DNA of 64,000 bases from Hamadaea flava (GCF_024172085.1 NZ_JAMZDZ010000001.1:4340001-4404000); one strand, 5' to 3'. Positions 8,095-18,590 are shown, counted from the first letter of the stretch. A program made the numbers and translations. The notes: generated by a model not told the origin, from the letters alone.

Positions 8095-8721
8095 GTGATG
8101 GTGAAATGTGTCGTGACAGGCGAGCACTACTTCACGCCCGCGCCCGGCTCGGTGGCGCGCCCGCGTGAGGTCTCCTTCAGCATCGGCGGGCACGACTACA
8201 CGCTCGCCGCGTCGACCGGCGTCTTCTCCTCGGACCGGCTCGACCCCGGCACCGCGGTCCTGCTCCGCAAGGCGGACCTGCCCGGCCCCGACACCCGCGG
8301 CACCCTGCTCGACCTCGGGTGCGGCTACGGTCCCATCACCGCCGTGCTCGCGACCGTCGCGCCGCTCGCGCAGGTGGTCGCGGTGGACGTCAACGAGCGG
8401 GCCCGGGAACTGGCCCGGCGCAATGCCGAGACGCTCGAGCTTGCCCAACGGGTACGCGTAGAGGCGCCGGACGAGGTCGGTGACGAGGTCGAGTTCCAGC
8501 AGATCTGGTCCAACCCTCCGATTCACGTCGGAAAGTCGGAGCTGCACGGGTTGCTGCTGCGCTGGCTGCCCCGGCTGGCTCCCGACGGAGTGGCCTGGCT
8601 CGTCGTCGGGAAGAACCTCGGCGGGGACTCGCTGCAGAAGTGGTTGCAGGACCAAGGCTGGATCGTCGAGCGGCACGCCTCCCAGAAGGGGTTCCGCGTC
8701 CTGCGCGTCAGCCGGGACTAA
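8095..8721 (+). CDS. RsmC/RlmG-like class I SAM methyltransferase
   Basis: 208 residues; the start may be GTG 8095, ATG 8098 or GTG 8113. EHYFTPAPG near the N-terminus, motif I LLDLGCGYGPI, the Asp of motif II in VVAVDVNERA and motif IV SNPPIHVG identify the MTS domain of guanine-N2 rRNA methyltransferases, where NPP contacts the target base. It is shorter than E. coli RsmC and lacks the N-terminal pseudo-catalytic domain, as is usual in actinobacteria. rRNA is the likely substrate, but the exact position is not inferable. It overlaps truA tail to tail by four bases. Confidence 0.9.
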   Translation: MMVKCVVTGEHYFTPAPGSVARPREVSFSIGGHDYTLAASTGVFSSDRLDPGTAVLLRKADLPGPDTRGTLLDLGCGYGPITAVLATVAPLAQVVAVDVNERARELARRNAETLELAQRVRVEAPDEVGDEVEFQQIWSNPPIHVGKSELHGLLLRWLPRLAPDGVAWLVVGKNLGGDSLQKWLQDQGWIVERHASQKGFRVLRVSRD

Positions 8722-9530
8722 CGCGTACGCATTCGCCGGGTCGCGTCGGCCCGTTCGGCCAGCGCGGACGCGTCCTCGGGATAGCCGACCTCGACCAGGG
8801 CCAGCCCATGCGGGGGCACCACCGGCACGTCGTCGGCTCGCTGCGTACGCGTGAGCAGGGTGGCCGGCCATGTCGTAGGCCGCCGCCCGTCCCCGGTCGT
8901 GAGCAGGCCGCCCATCAGGCTGCGGACCATGTTCTGGCAGAACGCGTCGGCCTGCACGGTGGCCACCAGGATGCCGTCGGGATCCCGCCGCCAATCCAGC
9001 CGGGTGATCCGCCGGATCGTCGTGGCGTTCTCCTTGCGCCGGCAGTACGCCGCGAAGTCGTGCTCACCGAGGAGCCCCTCGGCCGCCTCGTTCAGCCGGT
9101 CGAGATCGAGCCGCCGCGGCCAGGCCAGCGTGTCGCGGCGGCGCAGCGGCTCGGCGCCGAACGGGGCGTCGGTAACGCGGTACTCGTATCGGCGGTACAG
9201 CGCCGAGAACCGGGCGTCGAACTCCGGCGGCGTCTCCTGCGCTGTGCGTACCCGTAGATCGAGCGGGAGAAGCCCGGACAGCCGCCGGACCAGGGTCTCG
9301 CGCACCGCGGACCAGGTGTCACCCGGGAGGTCGACGTGCGCGACCTGGCCGGTGGCGTGGACTCCGGCATCGGTGCGACCGGCGACCGTGAGCCCGGTCG
9401 CGGTGCCCGCGCCGAGGATCCGATCAAGCTCGGCCATGAGCACGCCCGCGACGGTACGCCGCTCCGGCTGGACGGCCCAGCCGGAGAAGTCGGTGCCGTC
9501 ATAGGAGAGGTCGAGCCGGATCCGCGTCAT
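8718..9530 (-). CDS. truA: tRNA pseudouridine(38-40) synthase TruA
   Basis: 270 residues. The opening RLDLSYDGTDFSGWA and the catalytic loop GRTDAGVHA (Asp54) are TruA signatures, and CQNMVRSLMGGL is the conserved C-terminal block. It isomerises uridines 38-40 in the anticodon arm of many tRNAs. It follows rplQ after a terminator hairpin, the usual actinobacterial position. The rplM-rpsI pair that commonly comes next in related genomes is not here. Confidence 0.96.
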   Translation of the reverse strand: MTRIRLDLSYDGTDFSGWAVQPERRTVAGVLMAELDRILGAGTATGLTVAGRTDAGVHATGQVAHVDLPGDTWSAVRETLVRRLSGLLPLDLRVRTAQETPPEFDARFSALYRRYEYRVTDAPFGAEPLRRRDTLAWPRRLDLDRLNEAAEGLLGEHDFAAYCRRKENATTIRRITRLDWRRDPDGILVATVQADAFCQNMVRSLMGGLLTTGDGRRPTTWPATLLTRTQRADDVPVVPPHGLALVEVGYPEDASALAERADATRRMRTR

Positions 9531-9563
9531 CTTTCCCCCTCCGAGACCGTCCGCCGGGACACG

Positions 9564-9600
9564 CAGCGAGCCGGCACCTTCGACAGATGCCGGCTCGCTG
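9564..9600 (-). terminator. Hairpin after rplQ
   Basis: A perfect 13-bp GC-rich stem with an 11-base loop between the rplQ stop and the truA start. It has no U tract, as is common in actinobacteria. It probably ends the ribosomal superoperon, with some read-through to truA possible. Confidence 0.75.
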
Positions 9601-9611
9601 ACGGGATGTGC

Positions 9612-10175
9612 TTACTTCTTGTCGTCGGCCTCGGCCTCGATCGCCTCGACCTCGGCGGCGGTGTCCTCGTCGGACACGTTCGCGGTGTCGTCGGCGTCGT
9701 CGGCCTTGCTCGCGACGGCCGGGGTCTCCTCGTCGGTGTCACCCGCGAGCGCCGCGACCACATCGGCCTTGGCGGCCTTCCGCTTCTCGGTCTTCGCGTT
9801 CGCGGTGGTGGCCACCTCGAGTTCCTCGACCAGTTCGATGATCGCCATCGGCGCGGCGTCGCCGCGGCGCGGGCCGATCTTCACGATGCGGGTGTAGCCG
9901 CCCGGCCGGTTCACGTAGCGCGGCGCGATCTGCTCGAAGAGCTCCACGAAGGTGTCCTTCTCGCGGATGACGCGACGGACGCGACGGCGGGCCGCCAGGT
10001 CGTCACGCTTGGCGAAGGTCACCAGACGCTCGGCGATCGGCCGGAGCCGCTTCGCCTTGGTCTCCGTGGTGGTGATCCGGCCGTGCTTGAACAGCGAAGT
10101 CGCCAGGTTGGCGAGCATCAGCCGCTCGTGCGCGGGGCTGCCGCCGAGGCGGGGGCCCTTGGTGGGCGTGGGCAT
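9612..10175 (-). CDS. rplQ: 50S ribosomal protein L17
   Basis: 187 residues. The core ([21 protein letters not shown], then [14 protein letters not shown]) matches L17, which sits near the polypeptide exit tunnel. The last 60 or so residues are an Ala/Glu/Asp-rich tail ([14 protein letters not shown]) absent from the roughly 120-residue proteobacterial protein but common in actinomycetes. Last gene of the spc/alpha block, 32 bases after rpoA. Confidence 0.97.
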   Translation of the reverse strand: MPTPTKGPRLGGSPAHERLMLANLATSLFKHGRITTTETKAKRLRPIAERLVTFAKRDDLAARRRVRRVIREKDTFVELFEQIAPRYVNRPGGYTRIVKIGPRRGDAAPMAIIELVEELEVATTANAKTEKRKAAKADVVAALAGDTDEETPAVASKADDADDTANVSDEDTAAEVEAIEAEADDKK

Positions 10176-10207
10176 GGTTCTGCTCCCTGTGTGGTGGCGG
10201 CAGCGGG

Positions 10208-11251
10208 TTACAGCTGCTCGGTCTCGCGGTAGTCGTCGACGTCGGTGTCCGAGTCGGCGTCGTCATAGTCGGCGTCGCCGTAGGAGTCGACGACGTTCGC
10301 CGGGTCGAAGCTGGGCGCCGAGTCCTTCAGGCCCAGGCCCATTCCGGCCAGCTTCATCTTGACCTCGTCGATCGACTTCTGCCCGAAATTCCTTATATCG
10401 AGGAGGTCGGCCTCGGTACGCCCGATCAGCTCACCGACGGTGTTGATCCCCTCGCGCTTGAGGCAGTTGTACGAGCGAACGGTGAGGTCCAGCTCCTCGA
10501 TCGGCAGCGCCAGGTCGGCAGCGAGCTGCGCGTCCTGCGGCGACGGGCCGATGTCGATGCCCTCGGCGGTCTCGTCCAGCTCCCGGCACAGCCCGAACAG
10601 CTCGACCAGGGTCGAGCCGGCCGACGCCAGCGCGGTACGCGGGGAGATCGAGGCCTTGGTCTCGACGTCGATGATCAGGCGGTCGAAGTCCGTGCGCTGC
10701 TCGACACGGGTGGCTTCGACACGGTAGGTCACCTTGAGCACGGGCGAGTAGATCGAGTCGACCGGAATCCGGCCGATCTCGGCGCCGCCCTGCTTGTTCT
10801 GCGCCGCGGTGACGTAGCCCCGGCCGCGCTCGACCGTCAGCTCCATGTCCAGCCGGCCCTTGCTGTTGAGCGTCGCCAGCTTCAGGTCGGGGTTGTGCAC
10901 CGAGACACCGGCCGGGGGCTGGATGTCACCGGCGGTCACGTCGCCCGGGCCCTGCTTGCGCAGGTACATGCTGACCGGCTCGTCGTGCTCGGAGCTGACC
11001 GACAGCTCCTTGACGTTCATGACGAGCTCGACCACGTCCTCCTTGACCCCGGGGATCGTGGTGAACTCGTGCAGGACGCCGTCGACCTTGATGCTCGTCA
11101 CGGCAGCGCCGGGGATCGAGCTGAGCAGGGTACGACGGAGCGAGTTGCCGAGCGTGTAGCCGAAGCCCGGCTCCAGCGGCTCGATGGTGAACCGGGAGCG
11201 AACCTCGCTGATCGACTCTTCGGTAAGAGTCGGCCGCTGCGTGATGAGCAC
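10208..11251 (-). CDS. rpoA: RNA polymerase alpha subunit
   Basis: 347 residues. The N-terminal dimerisation domain carries [22 protein letters not shown] linker leads to the C-terminal domain with two HhH elements ([39 protein letters not shown]) that contacts UP elements and activators. The last 30 residues are strikingly acidic and Tyr/Asp-rich ([16 protein letters not shown]), a tail extension seen in related actinomycetes. It is preceded by a 192-base gap after rpsD, which may hold a secondary promoter. Confidence 0.97.
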   Translation of the reverse strand: MLITQRPTLTEESISEVRSRFTIEPLEPGFGYTLGNSLRRTLLSSIPGAAVTSIKVDGVLHEFTTIPGVKEDVVELVMNVKELSVSSEHDEPVSMYLRKQGPGDVTAGDIQPPAGVSVHNPDLKLATLNSKGRLDMELTVERGRGYVTAAQNKQGGAEIGRIPVDSIYSPVLKVTYRVEATRVEQRTDFDRLIIDVETKASISPRTALASAGSTLVELFGLCRELDETAEGIDIGPSPQDAQLAADLALPIEELDLTVRSYNCLKREGINTVGELIGRTEADLLDIRNFGQKSIDEVKMKLAGMGLGLKDSAPSFDPANVVDSYGDADYDDADSDTDVDDYRETEQL

Positions 11252-11443
11252 TTCGTATCTCTTCTCTTTCAGGAGCGCCCGCTATATGACGCTCGCCTAT
11301 GAGGATCTCTGCCCTTCGCCTATCTACAACGAAGGCAGTGGCGCCCCGGGGCGGTTCCTGGCCGGGCGCACGCCGCCGACGTGTGCTCGGGCACAGGGGC
11401 GGCGAGCAACGCCGCCAGGGACCGCATCCGGGGATGCCAATGC

Positions 11444-12070
11444 CTACTTGGAGTAGAGCTCGACGATGAGCTGCTCCTGGACCTGGGTGTCGATGGCACC
11501 CCGGGCCGGAAGCGAGTGAACCAGGATCTTGAGCTGGCTGGGGATCGCTTCGAGCCACGCCGGAACGGTGCGGCTGCCCGCCTCGCCCTGCGCGACCTGG
11601 AACGGGGTCAGCTCCTTCGACTTCGTCCGGACCTCGACGATGTCGTGGTCGGAGACGCGGTACGACGGGATGTCGACCTTCTTGCCGTTCACCGTGAAGT
11701 GACCGTGCTTGACCAGCTGACGGGCGTGGTCGCGGGACTTGGCGTAGCCAGCCCGGTAGACCACGTTGTCCAGCCGCGACTCGAGAATCTGCAGCAGCAC
11801 CTCACCGGTCTTGCCAGCCTTGCGGTTGGCCTCCTCGTAGTAGGTGCGGAACTGCTTCTCCAGCACGCCGTAGATCCGGCGGGCCTTCTGCTTCTCACGC
11901 AGCTGGAGCAGGTATTCGGTGTCCTTGGTGCGGCCGCGACCGTGCTGCCCGGGCGGGAACGGCCGGGACTCGAACGGGCACTTCGGCCCGTCGCACTTGC
12001 TGCCCTTCAGGAACAGCTTGGTCTTCTCGCGACGGCAGCGGCGGCAGTCGGCGCCGGTGTAACGAGCCAT
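11444..12070 (-). CDS. rpsD: 30S ribosomal protein S4 (zinc-binding type)
   Basis: 208 residues. The N-terminal [18 protein letters not shown] element with a further CPFE gives a four-Cys zinc knuckle, the C+ type of S4. The S4 RNA-binding domain follows ([22 protein letters not shown]). S4 nucleates 16S 5'-domain assembly and in many bacteria represses its own operon. Confidence 0.97.
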   Translation of the reverse strand: MARYTGADCRRCRREKTKLFLKGSKCDGPKCPFESRPFPPGQHGRGRTKDTEYLLQLREKQKARRIYGVLEKQFRTYYEEANRKAGKTGEVLLQILESRLDNVVYRAGYAKSRDHARQLVKHGHFTVNGKKVDIPSYRVSDHDIVEVRTKSKELTPFQVAQGEAGSRTVPAWLEAIPSQLKILVHSLPARGAIDTQVQEQLIVELYSK

Positions 12071-12086
12071 CTTCCTCTATCTCCCC

Positions 12087-12494
12087 TTAGACCCGACGAC
12101 GCTTCGGCGGACGGCATCCGTTGTGCGGCTGCGGCGTGACGTCGGAGATGACCCCGACCTCAAGACCGGCGGCGGTCAGCGAACGGATGGCGGTCTCGCG
12201 GCCCGAACCCGGGCCCTTGACGAACACGTCGACCTTGCGCATGCCGTGCTCCATGGCGCGGCGGGCAGCGGCCTCGGCGGCCAGCTGCGCGGCGAACGGC
12301 GTCGACTTCCGGGAGCCCTTGAATCCGACCTGGCCGGCGGAGGCCCAGGAGATCACAGCACCGGTCGGGTCCGTGATGGACACGATGGTGTTGTTGAAGG
12401 TGCTCTTGATGTGCGCCTGCCCGTGGGAGACGTTCTTGCGTTCCTTACGCCGGACCTTCTTGACGGGTGTCCCGGCGCGTGCCTTCGGCGGCAT
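12087..12494 (-). CDS. rpsK: 30S ribosomal protein S11
   Basis: 135 residues. [19 protein letters not shown] and the C-terminal [12 protein letters not shown] are S11 signatures. It lies on the platform beside the E-site codon and near the anti-Shine-Dalgarno. It begins 17 bases upstream of rpsD and 31 after rpsM in the alpha-operon order. Confidence 0.97.
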   Translation of the reverse strand: MPPKARAGTPVKKVRRKERKNVSHGQAHIKSTFNNTIVSITDPTGAVISWASAGQVGFKGSRKSTPFAAQLAAEAAARRAMEHGMRKVDVFVKGPGSGRETAIRSLTAAGLEVGVISDVTPQPHNGCRPPKRRRV

Positions 12495-12524
12495 AGTTCT
12501 ATGCGCTCCTTCTCGATCCAGCTA

Positions 12525-12905
12525 CTACTTCTTGCCGGGCTTCTTCTTGCCCGCGACAGTCCGCTTCGGACCCTTGCGCGTACGCGCGTTGGTCCGCGTG
12601 CGCTGACCACGGACGGGCAGGCCCTTGCGGTGCCGGATGCCCGCGTAGCAGCCGATCTCCACCTTGCGGCGGATGTCAGCGGCGACCTCGCGGCGCAGGT
12701 CGCCCTCTACCTTGAAATTGGCTTCGATGTGATCACGAAGCTGAACGACCTCTTCGTCGGTGAGGTCCCTCGCCCGCTTGTTGGGGTCGATACCGGTGGC
12801 CGCGAGCGTCTCAGCCGCTCGCGTACGGCCAACGCCGAAGATGTAGGTCAGCGCGATCTCCATGCGCTTCTCGCGCGGGAGGTCGACGCCCAGAAGACGT
12901 GCCAT
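12525..12905 (-). CDS. rpsM: 30S ribosomal protein S13
   Basis: 126 residues: [24 protein letters not shown] at the start, the H2TH region, then [19 protein letters not shown] and a Lys-rich tail ending GKKKPGKK. It forms inter-subunit bridge B1 and touches the P-site tRNA. It is separated from rpmJ by a 183-base GC-rich spacer in which no gene was found. Confidence 0.97.
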   Translation of the reverse strand: MARLLGVDLPREKRMEIALTYIFGVGRTRAAETLAATGIDPNKRARDLTDEEVVQLRDHIEANFKVEGDLRREVAADIRRKVEIGCYAGIRHRKGLPVRGQRTRTNARTRKGPKRTVAGKKKPGKK

Positions 12906-13088
12906 GTGTGGGCTAGCTCCTCGTGGATGTGGCGGAGGTCTGTACCCGGCCCCTTCCCCACCTGCCCGGATGGGGCCCCGGCCTCCGACCGGGGGTCAGC
13001 CACGAGAGTTTCCCCGATGGGGACGTCCCCGCGGCCGGGACGAGCTATTCGGACGTGCGTGATCTGCGGACGCGTTCAGCGCCGGGGC

Positions 13089-13202
13089 TCAGCCCTGGCG
13101 CTGCTTGTGGCGCGGGTCGTCACAGATGACCATGACCCGGCCGTGCCGGCGGATGACGCGGCACTTGTTGCAGATCTTCTTAACGCTCGGCTTGACCTTC
13201 AC
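13089..13202 (-). CDS. rpmJ: 50S ribosomal protein L36 (zinc-binding)
   Basis: Only 37 residues. It begins [20 protein letters not shown] from a GTG at 13202 and ends KQRQG. Cys11, Cys14, Cys27 and His32 form the zinc ribbon of C+ L36. It lies between infA and rpsM, the canonical bacterial position. Confidence 0.95.
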   Translation of the reverse strand: MKVKPSVKKICNKCRVIRRHGRVMVICDDPRHKQRQG

Positions 13203-13260
13203 GGTTCGCCTTTACTCCGGTTTTGGACACGGACATGCGTCCGATGTCGGTGTGCTGTTG

Positions 13261-13482
13261 CTACTTGTAGCGGTAGACGATCCGGCCCCGCGTGAGGTCA
13301 TAGGGCGACAGCTCTACGACCACCCGGTCTTCGGGCAGGATGCGGATGTAGTGCTGGCGCATCTTTCCGCTGATGTGGGCCAAGACTTTGTGACCATTGG
13401 CCAGTTCCACCCGGAACATTGCGTTCGGGAGTGGCTCGATGACCCGGCCCTCGATCTCGATGGCCCCGTCCTTCTTCGGCAT
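13261..13482 (-). CDS. infA: Translation initiation factor IF-1
   Basis: 73 residues, an S1-like OB fold: [25 protein letters not shown], then [12 protein letters not shown] and [14 protein letters not shown]. It binds the 30S A site during initiation. GGAGGA lies directly before the ATG. It is the first gene after its own predicted promoter (13637-13666), with a leader of about 150 nt. Confidence 0.97.
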   Translation of the reverse strand: MPKKDGAIEIEGRVIEPLPNAMFRVELANGHKVLAHISGKMRQHYIRILPEDRVVVELSPYDLTRGRIVYRYK

Positions 13483-13636
13483 GTCCTCCGCTACCTGACA
13501 TCGGCTGCATTGATTGGCTCACGTTGTCCTCGCGCAGGTGGCCCGGAACCCGGGTCGCCGGCACGCCAGCCGCGGCACTGTCATCCGCCGGAGCATTGGC
13601 AGGCATGACAGAGGGGACGCGGTGCGCCGTTGAGCC

Positions 13637-13666
13637 AGTCTACGCGGCCATATGCATCGACGCCAA
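13637..13666 (-). promoter_or_regulatory. Predicted infA operon promoter
   Basis: On the minus strand TTGGCG (-35), an 18-base spacer and TAGACT (-10), placed between map and infA. It separates infA-rpmJ-rpsM-rpsK-rpsD-rpoA-rplQ from secY-adk-map. Confidence 0.6.
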
Positions 13667-13750
13667 ATCAGGGTCCGCCGCACCCGCGGTCGGGCGCGTC
13701 ACAGCCGGCGCGTCGTGATCTCCGTTACCCCACGGAGTTACGCAGCGGAG

Positions 13751-14617
13751 TCACGCGGCGCTCGCGGTGACCAGATCGCCGAGGCGGTCGCGACCGCCGT
13801 CCTCCGCGGTGAACACCCACACGCCGTCCTCGTAGAGGCCGATCGAGTGCTCGACATGGGCGGCGTACGAGCCGTCGACGCTCACCACCGTCCAGCCGTC
13901 GCCCAGTTCGAGCGTACGCGGAGAGCCCATCGTGATCATCGGCTCGATGGCCAGCGCCATCCCCGGCACGAGGAACGGACCCTTACCGGGCCGCCCGTGG
14001 TTGAGGATGTGCGGATCCTGGTGCATCTCGGTGCCGATACCGTGGCCGCCGTACCCGTCGACGATGCCGTACCGCCGCCGCGTGCCGGTCACCCGGCCGA
14101 CGAGGGCCGACTTCTCGCCCCGGATCGACGCCTGGATCGCGTACGAGATGTCGGTGAGCCTGCCGCGGCCGGACCGCACACCGCGGGCGGCGGCGGCGAT
14201 CCCCGCCCACATCGCGTCCTCCGCGACCGCGGCCATCCGCGTCAGCTCCGGTGCGGCCGCGCCGACCCCGACGGTGATCGCCGAGTCGCCGTGCCAGCCG
14301 TCCAGGATCGCGCCGCAGTCGATGGAGATCAGATCGCCGTCGGCGAGCACCTGCCCACCGGACGGGATGCCGTGCACGATCTGCTCGTTGACCGAGGCGC
14401 AGATCGAGGCAGGGAAACCCTGGTAGCCCTTGAACGACGGGATCGCGCCGGCGTCCCGGATGACCTTCTCGGCGAGCGCGTCGAGATCGGCGGTGGAGAT
14501 CCCCGGCCGCACGGCCTCGCGCATCGCGGCCAGGGCCGCGGCCACGACCAGACCGGCCTGCCGCATCTTCGCGAGCTGGGCCGGCGTTTTGACCTGAATG
14601 TCGAGCTGGTGACGCAT
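13751..14617 (-). CDS. map: Methionine aminopeptidase, type I
   Basis: 288 residues. The metal ligands are visible: ISIDCGA and WHGDSA give the two Asp (100 and 111), then GGHGIG (His), IEPM (Glu) and VEHSI (Glu). It removes the initiator Met from nascent proteins at the ribosome. Its place after secY-adk is the conserved actinobacterial arrangement. The N-terminus is short, without the SH3-binding extension of some mycobacterial paralogues. Confidence 0.96.
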   Translation of the reverse strand: MRHQLDIQVKTPAQLAKMRQAGLVVAAALAAMREAVRPGISTADLDALAEKVIRDAGAIPSFKGYQGFPASICASVNEQIVHGIPSGGQVLADGDLISIDCGAILDGWHGDSAITVGVGAAAPELTRMAAVAEDAMWAGIAAAARGVRSGRGRLTDISYAIQASIRGEKSALVGRVTGTRRRYGIVDGYGGHGIGTEMHQDPHILNHGRPGKGPFLVPGMALAIEPMITMGSPRTLELGDGWTVVSVDGSYAAHVEHSIGLYEDGVWVFTAEDGGRDRLGDLVTASAA

Positions 14618-14674
14618 TAGACCAGACTAAGTCAGTCCCGGAGGGCGCTTCCTCGGGGCGGGCGGATAGCGGCG

Positions 14675-15328
14675 TCAGCCACCGTAGGAGCGCAGGGCGT
14701 CGATCGCGCGCGCGGTGACGTCCTCCACCGGGCCGGTGGCGTCGATGCCCACCAGCTTGTTCTGGGCGCCGTAGTAGTCCGCCAGCGGCGCGGTGTCACG
14801 CTCGTAGACGCGCAGCCGCTCCGCGATCGTCTCCGGCTTGTCGTCGTCGCGCTGGTACAACGATCCGTTGCACCGGTCGCAGACGCCCTCCTTGGTGGGC
14901 GGGTCGAACTCGACGTGCCAGATCTTGCCGCAGTTGTGGCAGGTACGCCGCCCGGACAGCCGCCGGATCACCTCGTCGTTGTCGACGACGAGTTCCAGCA
15001 CCAGGTCGAGCGCCGTACCGGCATCGGCGAGCATCTTGTCGAGCGCGGTCGCCTGCGGCACCGTACGCGGAAAACCGTCGAGCAGGAAACCGTCGGCGGC
15101 GTCGGGCTCGGCCAACCGGTCCCGCACCATGTTGATGGTGACCTCGTCCGGGACGAGACCGCCGGAATCCATGTACCGCTTGGCTTCCAGCCCCAGCGGC
15201 GTGCCCTGGGACACGTTCGCCCGGAAGATGTCGCCGGTGGAGATCTTGGGCACGGAGAGGGTCGAGGCGATGAACTCCGCCTGCGTACCCTTCCCCGCGC
15301 CCGGCGGGCCGACGAGAACCAGCCTCAT
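14675..15328 (-). CDS. adk: Adenylate kinase
   Basis: 217 residues from the ATG at 15328, which overlaps the secY stop by four bases (ATGA). P-loop [10 protein letters not shown] at 7-16, the NMP-binding region with [12 protein letters not shown], and [11 protein letters not shown]. The LID carries CHNCGK and CDRCNG, a four-Cys zinc site typical of Gram-positive enzymes. It converts AMP and ATP to two ADP. An upstream in-frame start at 15463 would lie inside secY and is not credible. Confidence 0.97.
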   Translation of the reverse strand: MRLVLVGPPGAGKGTQAEFIASTLSVPKISTGDIFRANVSQGTPLGLEAKRYMDSGGLVPDEVTINMVRDRLAEPDAADGFLLDGFPRTVPQATALDKMLADAGTALDLVLELVVDNDEVIRRLSGRRTCHNCGKIWHVEFDPPTKEGVCDRCNGSLYQRDDDKPETIAERLRVYERDTAPLADYYGAQNKLVGIDATGPVEDVTARAIDALRSYGG

Positions 15329-16656
15329 CGCAGGAAGCCTTCGTAGTTCCGCTGCATGAGCTGGCTTTCGATCTGCTTGACCGTCTCCAGGCCGACGCCG
15401 ACCATGATCAGTACCGCGGTGCCACCGAACGGGAAGTTCTGGTAACTGCTGCCGCCGAGCCACATGAAGAAGAAGTTCGGCAGGACCGCGATGATGCCCA
15501 GGTAGAGGGCACCCGGCAGGGTGATCCGGGTCAGGATGAAGTCCAGGTAGTCGGCGGTGGGCTTGCCGGGCCGGATGCCCTGCACGAACCCGCCGTACTT
15601 CTTCATGTTGTCGGCCACCTCAGTCGGGTTGAAGGTGATCGACACGTAGAAGTAGGTGAAGAAGATGATCAGCAGGAAGTAGGTCAGGATGTAGACCCAG
15701 TCGCTCGGGTTGGCCAGGTGCCGGTCGACCCACGTCCAGACCTTGCCCGGGTCGTCGCTCTTGGTGAACTGGAGCGCCAACTGCGGCAGGTAGAGCAGGG
15801 ACGAGCCGAAGATGACCGGGATGACGCCGGCCTGGTTGACCTTGAGCGGGATGTAGGTCGAGGTGCCGCCGTACATGCGCCGGCCGACCATGCGCTTGGC
15901 GTACTGCACGGGGATCCGGCGTTGCGCCTGCTCGATGTAGACCACGGCAGCGATGATCGCGACGACCAGAACCAGTACGCCGACGAACCAGTACGCGCCC
16001 TTGGACTTGTAGATCTGCCAGCCCTCGGCGGGAAGCCGGGCGGCGATCGAGGTGAAGATCAGGACGGACATGCCGTTGCCGATACCGCGGTCGGTGATCA
16101 GCTCGCCCAGCCACATGATGACGCCGGTGCCGGCGGTCATCGTGATCACGAGCGAAGCCAGGGTCAGCCACTGCGGGATCGCGGTCTGCGGGATGATCTC
16201 GACGCCGGCCGGGCAGGCGTTGCCGAACAGCTGGCCCGACTTGCCGAGCGCGACGAACGCGGACGACTGCAGGACGGCCAGACCCAGGGTCAGGTACCGG
16301 GTGTACTGCGTGATCTTCGCCTGGCCGGACTGGCCCTCCTTGCGCAGCTGCTCGAGCCGCGGGATCACGACGGTCAGCAGCTGCAGGATGATCGACGCGG
16401 TGATGTAGGGCATGATGCCCAGCGCGAACACCGACAGCGAGAGCAGCGCTCCGCCGGAGAAGAGGTTCAGCAGGCTGAAGATCCCGTTGGTGTCCCCCGC
16501 CTGTGCGTTCTTGATGCACTCCTGGACGTTGCCGTAGGAGACGCCGGGGCTGGGAATGGTGGCACCGAGCCGGTAAAGCGCGATGATGGCCGCCGTGAAC
16601 AGCAGCTTCTTGCGCAGGTCAGGCGTCTTGAACGCACTGAGAAACGCGGAGAGCAA
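15325..16656 (-). CDS. secY: Preprotein translocase subunit SecY
   Basis: 443 residues with ten membrane helices, the pore of the SecYEG channel. SIPSPGV-like plug and [15 protein letters not shown] mark TM2, and the C-terminal [12 protein letters not shown] is the conserved cytoplasmic tail. [21 protein letters not shown] is the long cytoplasmic-loop region that contacts SecA and the ribosome. It is separated from rplO by 268 bases containing a hairpin and a 19-bp dyad. Confidence 0.97.
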   Translation of the reverse strand: MLSAFLSAFKTPDLRKKLLFTAAIIALYRLGATIPSPGVSYGNVQECIKNAQAGDTNGIFSLLNLFSGGALLSLSVFALGIMPYITASIILQLLTVVIPRLEQLRKEGQSGQAKITQYTRYLTLGLAVLQSSAFVALGKSGQLFGNACPAGVEIIPQTAIPQWLTLASLVITMTAGTGVIMWLGELITDRGIGNGMSVLIFTSIAARLPAEGWQIYKSKGAYWFVGVLVLVVAIIAAVVYIEQAQRRIPVQYAKRMVGRRMYGGTSTYIPLKVNQAGVIPVIFGSSLLYLPQLALQFTKSDDPGKVWTWVDRHLANPSDWVYILTYFLLIIFFTYFYVSITFNPTEVADNMKKYGGFVQGIRPGKPTADYLDFILTRITLPGALYLGIIAVLPNFFFMWLGGSSYQNFPFGGTAVLIMVGVGLETVKQIESQLMQRNYEGFLR

Positions 16657-16744
16657 CTCTATCCTCCTGCGCGAGGCGACCTTTTCGGGGTCGGTGGCGG
16701 GGGCGTGACGGGATGGCTACGGGACGAATCCCATAGCTGGGTTT

Positions 16745-16763
16745 GGACTGTAACAGTCCAAGG
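16745..16763. promoter_or_regulatory. Perfect 19-bp dyad upstream of secY
   Basis: TTGGACTGT-A-ACAGTCCAA, nine-base arms around one base, about 90 bases before the secY start. It resembles an operator more than a terminator, and its TTGGAC could double as a -35 box on the minus strand. No matching regulator was identified. Confidence 0.55.
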
Positions 16764-16829
16764 GTGGTTCTGCTCAGGGGTGTCGACACATTATTTGCCT
16801 CGGTGCCCCTGGACCTGTGCTAAAAGCAA

Positions 16830-16873
16830 GGCGCCGACTGCCGACTCCACAGAAGGAAGCAGCAGCCGGCGCC
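16830..16873 (-). terminator. Hairpin after rplO
   Basis: Arms GGCGCCG-A-CTGC and GCAG-C-CGGCGCC pair over 11 of 12 positions with a 20-base loop. It would end or attenuate the spc unit before secY. Confidence 0.5.
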
Positions 16874-16924
16874 CTGATTGCCCGTGCTTAACAGCTCGGT
16901 AGCTTGCCACCGAGCCTGCCTGGC

Positions 16925-17368
16925 TTACAGCTCGGTGGCGGTGCCACCGGCGGCGGCGATCTTCTCCTTGGCGGACGCGCTGAACGCGTGCGCCGAGATC
17001 TGGAGAGCGATGCCGCCGAGGTCGCCGGTGCCGAGCACCTTGACCGGCTGGCCCTTGCGGACCGCGCCGGCCTCGGCCAGCTCCTGCGGGCCGACCTGGC
17101 CGCCGTTCGGGAACAGCTCGGCCAGCCGGTCCAGGTTCACGACCTGGAACACGACCTTGAACTTGTTCTTGAAGCCCTTCAGCTTCGGCAGGCGCATGTG
17201 GATGGGCATCTGCCCGCCCTCGAACGCCGCCGAGACCTGGTAACGGGCCTTCGTACCCTTCGTACCGCGACCGGCGGTCTTACCCTTGGAGCCCTCACCG
17301 CGACCGACACGGGTCTTCGCGGTCTTGGCGCCGGCTGCCGGACGGAGGTGGTGGACCTTGATCGTCAT
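16925..17368 (-). CDS. rplO: 50S ribosomal protein L15
   Basis: 147 residues: [26 protein letters not shown] at the start and [18 protein letters not shown] in the centre. The extended basic N-terminus threads into 23S domain II during late assembly. Its ATG overlaps the rpmD stop by one base (TGATG). Last gene of the spc block proper. Confidence 0.97.
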   Translation of the reverse strand: MTIKVHHLRPAAGAKTAKTRVGRGEGSKGKTAGRGTKGTKARYQVSAAFEGGQMPIHMRLPKLKGFKNKFKVVFQVVNLDRLAELFPNGGQVGPQELAEAGAVRKGQPVKVLGTGDLGGIALQISAHAFSASAKEKIAAAGGTATEL

Positions 17369-17550
17369 CAGTCGACCTCCTCAACCTTGACCAGGTGGTT
17401 CACCGTGAAGATCATCCCGCGAATCTCGGGACGGTCCTCCTTGACGACCACATCGTTGATCCGCTTCAGGCCGAGCGAACGCAGCGACTCGCGCTGGTTG
17501 AACTTGGCACCGATCTCGGACCGGACCTGCGTAACCTTCAGCCGCGCCAT
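17368..17550 (-). CDS. rpmD: 50S ribosomal protein L30
   Basis: 60 residues beginning [20 protein letters not shown] at 17550, the normal L30 length and opening. The frame stays open upstream to 17739, but that part lies inside rpsE and is rejected. It binds 23S rRNA near 5S and shares one base with the rpsE stop. Confidence 0.96.
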   Translation of the reverse strand: MARLKVTQVRSEIGAKFNQRESLRSLGLKRINDVVVKEDRPEIRGMIFTVNHLVKVEEVD

Positions 17551-18182
17551 CACGCACCCGCTCCCGCGCGCAGTGCCAGCATGCGGGCCGGGGCCACGTC
17601 CTCGACCGGCAGACCGCGGCGAGCGGCGACAGCCTCGGGCGACTCCAGCATCCGCAGCGCCTTCACGGCGGCGTGGACGATGTTGATCGGGTTGGACGAG
17701 CCGAGGCTCTTGGAGAGCACGTCGTGGATGCCGGCGCACTCCAGCACGGCACGCACCGGGCCACCGGCGATGACACCGGTACCAGCGCTCGCCGGCTTCA
17801 GCAGGACGACGCCCGCGGCGTCCTCGCCCAGCACCGGGTGCGGGATGGACGAACCGATCCGCGGCACCTTGAAGAAGTGCTTCTTGGCCTCCTCGACACC
17901 CTTGGCGATCGCCGCGGGCACCTCCTTGGCCTTGCCGTAGCCGACGCCGACCGTGCCGTCGCCGTCGCCCACCACGACCAGCGCGGTGAAGCTGAACCGA
18001 CGACCGCCCTTGACGACCTTCGCGACGCGGTTGATCGTGACGACCCGCTCGATGTGCGGGGTCTTCTCGACCGGCGCGCGGTCCCGGCCGCCGTCGCGAC
18101 GGTCGCCGCGACCGCGACGCTGACCGTCGCCGGACTCGTTGCTGTTACCGGACCCGGAGCCCCGGCGCTGTGGACCTGCCAT
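17550..18182 (-). CDS. rpsE: 30S ribosomal protein S5
   Basis: 210 residues from the ATG at 18182; the GTG at 18194 sits inside the AAGGAG ribosome-binding site and cannot be the start. A Gly/Arg/Asp-rich 40-residue N-terminal extension precedes the double-stranded-RNA-binding domain ([21 protein letters not shown]) and the C-terminal domain ([20 protein letters not shown]). S5 lines the mRNA entry channel and affects fidelity. Confidence 0.96.
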   Translation of the reverse strand: MAGPQRRGSGSGNSNESGDGQRRGRGDRRDGGRDRAPVEKTPHIERVVTINRVAKVVKGGRRFSFTALVVVGDGDGTVGVGYGKAKEVPAAIAKGVEEAKKHFFKVPRIGSSIPHPVLGEDAAGVVLLKPASAGTGVIAGGPVRAVLECAGIHDVLSKSLGSSNPINIVHAAVKALRMLESPEAVAARRGLPVEDVAPARMLALRAGAGA

Positions 18183-18200
18183 TATTCGATCCACTCCTTC

Positions 18201-18590
18201 CTAGAACTCGAGCCCGCCGCTGCGGGCCGCGTCCGCCAGAGCCGCAATACGGCCGGCGTAGCGGTTGCCGCCACGGTCGAACACAACCTTGCTGATGCCC
18301 GCGGCCTTGGCGCGCTCGGCCACCAGAGCGCCCACCTTCGTGGCGAGGTCGCTCTTGGTGCCCTCGGCGCCCCGGATCGAGGCGTCCATGGAAGAGGCCG
18401 ACACGAGGGTGTGACCCTTGATGTCGTCCACGATCTGCACGGTGATCTGCCGCAGGCTGCGGGTGACCACCAGACGCGGCCGCTCCGCCGTTCCGCTGAG
18501 GTTCTTGCGGATCCGGAAGTGCCGGCGCGCCTTGCCGACGGCGCGCTGAGCCGCGACGCCGCTGCGGCGCTTGAGGAGCTGGGCGCTCAC
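18201..18590 (-). CDS. rplR: 50S ribosomal protein L18
   Basis: 129 residues: [22 protein letters not shown] and [22 protein letters not shown] are L18 signatures. It anchors 5S rRNA with L5 and L25. Its start overlaps the rplF stop by four bases, implying translational coupling. Confidence 0.97.
   Translation of the reverse strand: MSAQLLKRRSGVAAQRAVGKARRHFRIRKNLSGTAERPRLVVTRSLRQITVQIVDDIKGHTLVSASSMDASIRGAEGTKSDLATKVGALVAERAKAAGISKVVFDRGGNRYAGRIAALADAARSGGLEF

Noticed and set aside
13676-13700. Third copy of the rpsL/rpsJ leader element
   Set aside because: Only the GC-rich core resembles it, and it lies upstream of the infA promoter, not in a leader; treated as chance likeness.
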